From contig OZ025209.1 of assembly GCA_964019055.1 (NCBI GenBank), forward strand, positions 16,890,351 through 16,954,350: a DNA stretch of 64,000 nucleotides, read 5' to 3'. Numbering within the stretch: the first letter of the stretch is position 1; the number at the start of each line of letters is the position of its first letter. Positions 57,401 through 64,000 of this stretch are shown here, piece after piece. The position numbers and the translations under genes were made by a program. The notes below the pieces were generated by a model, which saw only the letters and a program-made list of their open reading frames with translations, was not told the origin of the DNA and ran no database searches. This stretch comes from Anthopleura xanthogrammica (lineage: Eukaryota; Cnidaria; Anthozoa; Actiniaria; Actiniidae).

Positions 57401-60400
57401 TGTCTGTCAAGTCCCTGGATGTGAATGACTGTCTGTCAAGTGCCTGAACATAATAAGAAATTACAAATGAGAAATGATACAATAAAGATTGTTAGAATTA
57501 AAAGGTCAATAAGAGGTTGACATGCTTGAGTTGCTGATTGAAAGAAGGTTTTTTCTTTTTTGATGAAAATAGCCTTTTTTATCATAATTAAGTAGTATTT
57601 GTGTTGAGGCTGGATCTAGAATTTCAAAGCAACTGGGAGAACATAACAAGCAACATTTTTCTGAACTCAATAGAATGTTTATAGATATGAGAGGACTTTA
57701 ATCCATAGTAAGATGCTCATGTAAGGTAAAATTTTGAAACTAAATAATTTTTTTAAATAAACTAGTTACTATAGATTTTTTCTCCAACATCTTTTTTGTA
57801 TTTCTAATTATTATATATTAAGCTTAACTACATTGTAATAGATCAAGCGAGACCAATTCAAATAGTATCTTACACTGAAGATGATACTGGATAGTGTCAA
57901 AACAATTGTATGTGAGGGGTGGATACAGGGGGTGGATACAGGGGGTGGATACAGGGGGTGGATACAGGGGGTGGATACAGGGGGTGGATACAGGGGGTGG
58001 ATACAGGTGGATTAGGTGGATATCCACCCCCCTCTAATTAGAGGTGTTAACAATCAGAGCAATAATTTGAATATTTTAAAGAAAATAAAACAACAAATCT
58101 GATAGAGTGAAAACACTAAACCCGTGAAACAGATATTAGACTAATACACTTTAGTAGACCCTAATTCCATTGTTTTCTTTTGTGTCTATTTGACTATTAC
58201 ACTTTAACAAGCAATTTTTATTTCATGGGTTAAATGACTTCACTCTAACTGCTGACGTATCTAATTTAAATGTATATACCCTAAGGTGACATAAACACTG
58301 GGCTTAGACGATTACCATTTCTGAACTCCGAGTGAGAGTTACATACCAAGAATGGAGGCTATTAAAGCCATATATATCCTGAGGGCAGCAGGCCCGAGGT
58401 ACATATTAGGGTTATAGCCGAACATAGGAGGTATGTACCTGTCTTATTGCATACCTAATGAGGTTTTCACAACACAGCTAATCCCAATCCCGTATCGTAT
58501 CAGCCGATTAATAACCATGGTCGGTCAACAATACACAGTTACACTGTCTACTGTAACTTCGCTGTCACCCAGCCGTTGCGCGGCCAACAAACGACCAACT
58601 GTTGGCATGTTGTTAAACACCCGACTATCGGCCGTCATTATTATGATTGCATAATTCAGTTATATGACTGCAAGGCATATAATTAATAAACAATTTATCT
58701 AGTATCTTTAGTATATCTAGTATATCTAGCATGTTTTATTTCCTCTGATATAACATGGGTTTTTAAGCATTTTGACCAATCAGAGTGCCGTGTGTATTAT
58801 CTCAAATATTTTATAATTTATACAATTATACAGTAAAAAAGCCCATATTATTCCAAGTTGGCATATAAAGGTTCTTATATGACTGGTGTTTAAGTACTGG
58901 GAAATTAGGGTATTCAGATTTTTAAAGGGTTTTTATTTTCTTAAGAAATGAAGGTGCTTGTTGCTGTGCATGGTACTGTAGAATAACTGGTGTGATATGT
59001 AAATGGGGTCTAAATGGTTCTAAATCACTAGGTTCTTATATGCGGGTTTTTACTGAGAGCTATACATATATAGCATACATGACATATATAAAAGAAACAT
59101 AAAGATCTGTCTTGCAGTTGTAGATCACATATACATGTAGCATATATGAAATATACCATTTCAATATGGACCACTATATAGCATACATGAACTACTGTAA
59201 TTTACAACTAACCAAACACACAGGCTAGACCTAGGTAGTATACCTGATAAGCAGTTATGAAAAAATTAAAATATTGTAGAACAAAAATAATTTGATTATA
59301 TGGTCTGTGATCTTTTAGCATGACTAACACCTACTGTATCTCTAACACCTGCTACTACGGTTGACTCAAACAAACATTCAAAATGTGAATATCATTGCAG
59401 CCTTTTTGATTTCTCAAGATGATAAACCTATAAAACATGGTAGGAAAATGCTAGTCATCTTCAACAACTTACACCTTTTTTCATACGTAGATAATATTTG
59501 TATATAACTTAACAATGGTTTCCAACCTTTGGAGCTGAGGTGTACATCTGTATTACAACCTTTCTTCATAGAATAGTTGTTAATTCGGCTTTTCAACAGT
59601 CAAGGCAACCATTTGTTTTACCAAATATTCCTTCTCTTTTCCTTGAAGCAAGGCTAAAACCTTTTAGACTAAGTTTTCAACATGCAACAATGTCTGGAGA
59701 ATTTGGATATCTGAGTTCAGATGCAAATATAATGTTCAATATTCAAAACAAATAATAATTATTCAATAGAATTTCCCTTAGAAGGAAGTCCACCTTATTA
59801 ATTATTAAAATTGAATTTAAAAAACTTGTACCAATGTTAAAAACAAACTTACACATTGTTTTCTCTTCATCAGTTATGTAATATAATACCGAGCTAGTGA
59901 TGCCGAAAGGCAAAGCTTTTATTTCTGTCAGTACATGGATTCATTTAATTCTTTATTTCATAGTTCTGGCTACAGCAGTCAGAACGAAGCTTGGTTATTA
60001 GGAATAATATGCATACAGTTAGGAGTCTGTCTCAGCCACACACACAATTGAATTGGATAATCAAATGAAATAAATAAAACCACAATTATCCATCAGGTAT
60101 ATAAGCTTAGTCCTAACATGTCAAGATATATAAGCTTAGAGAGAGCTAGGATAGTATCAGGAATCGTACTATTAATATTAAAGCACGAAACATGTATAAA
60201 GGAAAGCAAAGTGCTGCTGTGTAGGCATGCCGTGACTTCATATAAAATAGAAAAAACGAAACCCTTTTAAAATTAAGCTTACTTAAAAGTAATTCTGGTT
60301 ATAACATCTTTCCTACCCTGAAGAATAGATTCAAGTAAAACAACTGCCAGGTCCAGTTTTTAAGGGAGCAATTAATAAAATCCAAAAAGGAACCTAACAA

Positions 60401-60690
60401 TACGACAATATATTCACCTTTCTCTCTAGTTTATATCGGGTTTTGGTGAATCCACCAGAACCAAGATCTCGTTCATTTGATGAGTTCTTTTTGCCGTATT
60501 TTGTAATCACATCAGGTACAGCTCTTTCTTGGTCACTCTCTTCCCCACTGTCACGAATGTTATCATAAAACTGCTCTTCTTTTGAGTGATTCGAGGCCAT
60601 TAGTGAATATAAAGGGTACCCATCTTCCTTATTCTTTTGTATGATAAACTTTTGCTGAGTAAAAAGGCGAACTTTCTTCAACTCATCCAA
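51432..60690 (-). CDS. TMEM134: TMEM134-like (DUF872) membrane protein, with apparent frameshift
   Basis: Two-pass membrane protein of unknown role. Exons are 60418-60690, 57084-57136, 56926-56991, 54715-54791, 53013-53066, 51694-51749 and 51432-51511. The N-terminal half is hydrophilic and acidic (SGEESDQERAVPD). Then come WLQHPRVRENCKTVTAAFLL and FAGFVFLIAGIALAS (TM1), KAIIFFV..CIIPGG (TM2) and YHIIYIYRATRGERGYNF, which align with human TMEM134 (SWTQHPLIQKN, VYHVIFIY). Exon 6 is two bases too long: the first part reads KAIIFFVC and the end reads AAICIIPG in another frame, with the shift at a TGTGTG run (51718-51723). The start may be at MDELKK (60690), where an acceptor-like TAG precedes it, or at MASNHS (60600). 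The gene lies 228 bases downstream of the transporter on the same strand. Confidence 0.8.
51987..52168. mobile_element. foldback element in TMEM134 intron 6 region
   Basis: tatcaaaacaggtagagttt then caatta pairs with its complement. Inner gaagtttcaagcc and gatggttttttgatca also pair. It lies in the intron between exons 5 and 6. Confidence 0.85.
53234..53845. mobile_element. 612-bp foldback element, CACAGGGAGCCC family
   Basis: cacagggagcccacagccac pairs with gtggctgtgggctccctgtg. The arms extend inward more than 200 bases (atcagtgattagaataaaat, gcgcctcgagtaaggggg). Confidence 0.92.
53848..53956. mobile_element. small foldback next to the previous element
   Basis: tgcatatgattttatcccaa then atttctcac pairs with its near-complement ending gggataaaatcgcatgca. 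Confidence 0.8.
54192..54283. repeat. hairpin
   Basis: gatatgaagtttatcttct pairs with gaagataaacttcatat around about 50 bases. Confidence 0.75.
54325..54590 (+). mobile_element. tRNA-derived SINE, copy 3
   Basis: Head with B box ggttcaagccccagc, body gagtttgtttgatgtgctg, tail agtgggccaaattggaaac then a short A run. Same family as 27543-27840, same orientation, inside a TMEM134 intron. Confidence 0.75.
55231..55542. mobile_element. foldback element with GCGCGACGCGCC arms
   Basis: tacagcgcgacgcgccttac pairs with gtaaggcgcgtcgcgctgta. It abuts and appears to interrupt the LINE relic to its right. Confidence 0.88.
55545..56029 (-). mobile_element. LINE 3' relic, CR1/L2-like
   Basis: The minus strand reads TQNFAARIVMGSRKYDHITP, VLKELIR, then after a stop YRAVMITLWNKLPDSLRSIS. 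These are characteristic of the C-terminus of CR1/L2-like reverse transcriptases (QNFAARIV..RK.DH.TP.LK.L, WN.LP). Stops make it nonfunctional. Confidence 0.8.
56317..56768. mobile_element. foldback element
   Basis: cccattttcaaaatt and cttccgtcaatcaaagtta pair with taactttgattgacggaag and aattttgaaaatggg. It contains a stretch without ORFs. Confidence 0.8.
57241..57450. repeat. about 36-bp tandem repeat
   Basis: Six copies of gaatgactgtctgtcaagtg cctggac(a/g)x, immediately upstream (in gene orientation) of TMEM134 exon 2. Confidence 0.95.
57912..58013. repeat. 13-bp minisatellite GGTGGATACAGGG
   Basis: Seven to eight perfect tandem units, in a TMEM134 intron. The His-Pro-like frames across it on the minus strand are repeat artefacts. 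Confidence 0.95.
58030..60417. other. large TMEM134 intron, no further exon seen
   Basis: Low-complexity AT-rich sequence. A plus-strand open frame at 59540-59755 has no recognisable features. Confidence 0.5.
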
Positions 60691-60848
60691 CTACATAATA
60701 TAAATATCCAACATCTTATCTTGTCAAAGCTGCCTAGTGGAACCCAGCCTCTACGCGCAAATAACTAGAAATAGAAAAAGGAGGGGTGGGAGTGGTAAAG
60801 TTTGGCACATACAGTAACTTTAGATAATTTTGCTAAATACCAAGAATC

Positions 60849-60854
60849 TTTATT
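60849..60854 (-). terminator. polyadenylation signal of the transporter gene
   Basis: Minus-strand AATAAA 64 bases after the transporter stop, about 160 bases before the TMEM134 start. Confidence 0.55.
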
Positions 60855-60917
60855 GCACTTTCACTTGTTTACTAGGAAATAGATTTAACAATACAGTCCT
60901 AATACAATCTTAACAAT

Positions 60918-61886
60918 TTACTTCTTTTTTCCGTACCAGAAAATAGCTCCTCCAAGAAGAGTCATTATAACTCCCACCCAACTCAAGACAGTTACATTGT
61001 TACCAAAAACAATAAGAGATGCAGCAATACAAAGCACAACTTTGATGTTACCCAGTATGTGTATGGTAACAGCTGAGGCTTGTATGCTTACCAGAAAACC
61101 AAAAATATTATAGCTAAAAGCTGATAAACAGCTAAGAATAACAAGACTCATAACCCTGGGACCAGGAACGTGTAACTGCCATAGTTCCAACATGATGTGA
61201 TACTCAAGAAAAAAACCAAGAACAAACAGAATCAAAAAGCTTGGAAAAGACATTAAGTACAATAAATAAATAGTTGTTTCTACACATTCTCCCCTCAATA
61301 GGTATTCTTGTAGTAAGCTTTTCAAACTGCGTAATAGGGTTGACAAAACCGCACAAATGAAACCAAACAATACGAAATCAACGTCGCCAATGGTGCTGAG
61401 GACAGCCCCTCCAAGTAAAACTGCCATGGAATACCAGGAAAATGACGTGTACTTGGAACTGAACTTTTCTGGCGTTAATATCATCTCGATAAAAAATGTT
61501 GCTACAGGAGTGAGCGAACTGATCATCTGGATTATAGGCAAACCCAGATATTGAAGAGCAACGTTTCCTAAAGCGATACTTAGCGAGAAAACGACGCTGA
61601 GAGCCAGAATTTTAATCCACAAGCTGCGAGGGATGTTCAACAGAGCATTTTGTCGGTTTGCAGGACTTAACAACACATGTCCAAAAACAAACGACGATAA
61701 CATGTGAAGAGAAGTCAGCAGGATCGGGAATCGTACACCCTCTAACTGGAACAAGCTCTTGTTTACCACACCAACTAGAGCGTTTGAACAAAACCAACCA
61801 AGAACTACAGCAGTTGTAATGAACGTTCCTCTGACATCCAAAGATGTTTTGCCCTTGGGAGACATAATAACAGTAACCAGCTTCAC
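60918..61886 (-). CDS. SLC35/TPT-family nucleotide-sugar or phosphate-sugar transporter, intronless
   Basis: 322 residues in one exon with nine to ten hydrophobic segments. Family signs include the N-terminal FCSNALVGVVNKSLFQ (N-K pair of TPT/SLC35E proteins), FPILLTSLHMLSSF, SLSIALGNVALQYLGLPIIQ, SSLTPVATFFIEMILTPEKF, VLLGGAVLSTIGDVDFVLFG, LSTLLRSLKSLLQEYLL, QASAVTIHILGNIKVVLC and a C-terminal KKK, a dilysine-type ER/Golgi retrieval end. It is likely a Golgi or ER antiporter of the SLC35E subgroup; the substrate is unknown. The lack of introns stands out here and might reflect an old retrocopy. It is divergent from the CUSTOS-like gene, 361 bases apart. Confidence 0.88.
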   Translation of the reverse strand: MKLVTVIMSPKGKTSLDVRGTFITTAVVLGWFCSNALVGVVNKSLFQLEGVRFPILLTSLHMLSSFVFGHVLLSPANRQNALLNIPRSLWIKILALSVVFSLSIALGNVALQYLGLPIIQMISSLTPVATFFIEMILTPEKFSSKYTSFSWYSMAVLLGGAVLSTIGDVDFVLFGFICAVLSTLLRSLKSLLQEYLLRGECVETTIYLLYLMSFPSFLILFVLGFFLEYHIMLELWQLHVPGPRVMSLVILSCLSAFSYNIFGFLVSIQASAVTIHILGNIKVVLCIAASLIVFGNNVTVLSWVGVIMTLLGGAIFWYGKKK

Positions 61887-62247
61887 CGTCTTAGCTTCAC
61901 GAAGTCAAAAAACGAACAAGGAACTTGGCATTAGGCATGAAAAGGAGATAAAACACGAAGTACTCATGCAGGTCATATGTTATTATGCTACACTCATTTC
62001 TATTTATATAACCCATTTAAGTGGTTAACCTATAAAACCCAATAATTAACGATTAAAACATCGTATTAAAAAATATCCGTTCACAAAAACTCTTCTTCAA
62101 ACCTTAACTGTCAAATAGAGGATGGCGAAGATAAATATAGCGTTAAATAAAACGTTACAGCGAAAGGACACCAGACTTACTGCCAGACACAACAAATACT
62201 TGGGCCTCCTGTGTGGTACGTGATAGGTAACCAGGCCTTATATCAAG
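61887..62247. promoter_or_regulatory. shared promoter region of transporter and CUSTOS-like gene
   Basis: 361 bases between divergent start codons, without a TATA box or repeat. Confidence 0.5.
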
Positions 62248-63775
62248 ATGGCGTCCTCGAGCTCTGAAGAAGACGAAGAAGAAAGAAAAATAATGGCTGA
62301 AATTGCGGACTGTGCTGCGAAAGGTACTGCGAGGAATGTTTCAATTTGAGTGTTCTATTTTATTTATTTACATTTTCTAACAGACTTAACCCAGGCTCAA
62401 CTTGTAAGTAAAGTGGGGAGAGAACACAAGAACAGTGCCCCCAAGAGGTAAGGCATCATTTATATATAGAGGAACAAGGAGACTAACAAACATTTTAAGC
62501 CTGTATATTATGAGGAATGGGAATGTCAATGGAGATGGTTGTAGGGGTGACGTTAAATAATAATTTTATACCTTCCATACAATGACATCAATGCACAAAT
62601 GAGGGGAGAAATAACGGTAAGGGAAAGGTAGCTGAATGAGGGTTTATCAAGTCTTGCATGACATTTGAAACTTTAATCCAACAAAAACGAAAATATGATA
62701 TTTGAAAAGAGCATACCAAAATGATAAAAATGGGGATAACTATGGAATACCTGCAGAGTAAAAGTATTATAGTAGGCTGCCTACGTTCCTAGAGCAATAA
62801 TTAATCTAAGTGTACAAGCCTAAAAAACCTACAAAGCCTACGAGTCTACATGCCCACACAGCCTACGTGCCCACACAGCCTACGAGACTATGCACCTACA
62901 CAGTCTATGAAGCCTACGAAGCCTACACGCCTACACATTCTACAAGCCTATGCAGTTATTCCTACCAAGTCTTCCCAAATATAAGTTCTAAACATAACCC
63001 AAAGGTACCTCACTCCATAGGTGTAGACAGCCTACTATTAATAAATACTTTTACTCTGCAGGGTATTCTATAGTTGTGCCTAAAAATGGAAAGTTTGAAG
63101 ACTTGGTTTTTTTGAAGATGTGGGCAAATGCAGTTGGCTGCCTTTACAGAGAAATGTAGGGAAAATATGTTCTTAGGCAATCGCTTATTTTTAGTGTTAT
63201 TCTTCTATTTATTTTTTATGAATTCCACTTTTTAGGATGTTAGGATTCTGCCTTTCCGAATTTTAGAATTTTCTGCCATTCCATGTTTTAGAATATTCTA
63301 TTGTTCCACATTTTAGAATTTTCCGCCAAATTCCATGTGGTAGGGTCACCCGGATAATGTCATGGATCAGTGTTCTTAGTGGATCTTTACTGCATGCTAC
63401 ATGTTAGAAGCAAATACTACAGTTTTATCTAAATAATAACAATGCCATGAAAATGCTCTGCCAGATAAGCCACAGGTAACCTTTACCTCTAATAAAGTTG
63501 TCCTCATTCATATTCTTTATATAAAGAATACTAAGGAAGAAAACTTTATTGGGTATAAAGGTCCATGCAAGTGACGTGTACGGTCGCTCCAATTGGACTG
63601 AAGGCTTATGAATTATTCAGGAGTTTTTGTACTTGCATAAGTAACCCTAACCACTATGCCAAACCAATAAATATAGGACTAAGAAAGATTATGATGATCA
63701 AGAAGCACAAAGCAGCCATTTGACTCCAGAATGCAAGAGATATATAGCCAAAAAATTGTCATCTTATCTGGATGG
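62248..63775 (+). CDS. CUSTOS: CUSTOS-like protein, 5' part (continues past window)
   Basis: CUSTOS (C12orf43) is a nuclear-envelope protein reported to modulate Wnt signalling in vertebrates. Three exons are visible: 62248-62323, 62384-62447 and 63677-63775. They join in phase (1, then 2), the last running to a GTAAGT donor. The start is Ser/acid-rich (MASSSSEEDEEERKIMAEIA), then SKVGREHKNSAPKR, then SSHLTPECKRYIAKKLSSYL, which matches the conserved CUSTOS block (TPEFRAHVAKKLGALLD). The identification rests on that block and the N-terminal Ser/Glu run. The 3' exons are outside the window. Confidence 0.75.
62806..62960. repeat. degenerate repeat of CCTACGAAG/CCTACACG units
   Basis: Irregular 9-12-base units such as agcctacgaag and gcccacacagc in CUSTOS-like intron 2. 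Confidence 0.8.
63235..63350. repeat. GAATTTTAGAAT/GCCATTCC repeat block
   Basis: Repeated ttttagaatattctgccatt-type units ending gtggtagggtcaccc, related to the outer arms of the element at 47881-48556. Confidence 0.7.
63490..63625. mobile_element. dispersed repeat, inverted copy of 44700-44990
   Basis: Holds tattctttatataaagaata, ggtccatgcaagtgacgtg and ctccaattggact, shared with the earlier copy on the opposite strand. Confidence 0.65.
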
Positions 63776-64000
63776 GTAAGTCTGTAATTCTATAATTATT
63801 ATCTTATGTTTTGTGTAAAGGGGCAATTCATTTATTGTCAATGCTTTACAAGATTTCTGTTGTATCATGTGGAAATGGCCATAATACAGGTCTGTATGAT
63901 CATTAGACATTAATGATGACACATTAGCCATATGGATTGAGCAATTTGGGCAGCTTGTAAGCATCATTTTTGTTAGACTGTTCTAGCTATTTCGGTAGGT

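Noticed and set aside
59540..59755. 71-codon plus-strand ORF in the large TMEM134 intron
   Set aside because: No recognisable domain, and no partner exon seen nearby.

Overview
The window is animal nuclear DNA, most likely from an anthozoan cnidarian (coral or sea anemone). Genes are split by many GT-AG introns, and polyadenylation signals, a eukaryotic tRNA-Asn gene, LINE relics, tRNA-derived SINEs and many foldback (MITE-like) elements are present. A metazoan septin, a GAS2-like protein, caspases, TMEM134 and CUSTOS homologues sit beside intact PDX1 (SNZ) and PDX2 (SNO) genes for de novo vitamin B6 synthesis. Sponges and cnidarians kept these genes; most bilaterians lost them. All splice models were read by eye from GT-AG sites, reading phase and known family sequences; no search was run.

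Layout. 1-2640 (+): 3' part of a SEPT2/5-group septin. 3604-6016 (-): an unrecognised ten-exon gene for a secreted, dibasic-processed multi-peptide precursor; this is the most novel item. 8077-15069 (-): a 1086-residue GAS2-like cytoskeletal linker with a tRNA-Asn in one intron. 15823-24353: a 4.2-kb tandem duplication holding two complete caspase genes (+), two copies of a small unknown ORF (-) and, in the left copy, an orphaned last exon of PDX1. 24136-28580 (-) and 29263-32534 (+): head-to-head PDX1 and PDX2, the two subunits of pyridoxal 5'-phosphate synthase. 32889-36131 (-) and 39327-40675 (-): two paralogous single-domain rhodaneses. 40979-43294 (+): a protein-L-isoaspartate O-methyltransferase with an N-terminal signal sequence. 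46960-49726 (-): an unrecognised acidic protein. 51432-60690 (-): a TMEM134-like membrane protein whose sixth exon carries an apparent 2-base frameshift. 60918-61886 (-): an intronless SLC35/TPT-family transporter. 62248 to past the window end (+): a CUSTOS-like gene.

The spaces between genes and many introns are filled by perfect or near-perfect inverted repeats of 50-600 bp, minisatellites, three copies of one SINE family, a second SINE-like element, and three LINE 3' fragments. Functional links are limited. PDX1 and PDX2 make one enzyme and share a 0.7-kb intergenic promoter region. Rhodanese B and the methyltransferase, and the transporter and CUSTOS, are divergent pairs with 0.3-0.4-kb shared promoters. 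The remaining neighbours look functionally unrelated, as is usual in animal genomes.
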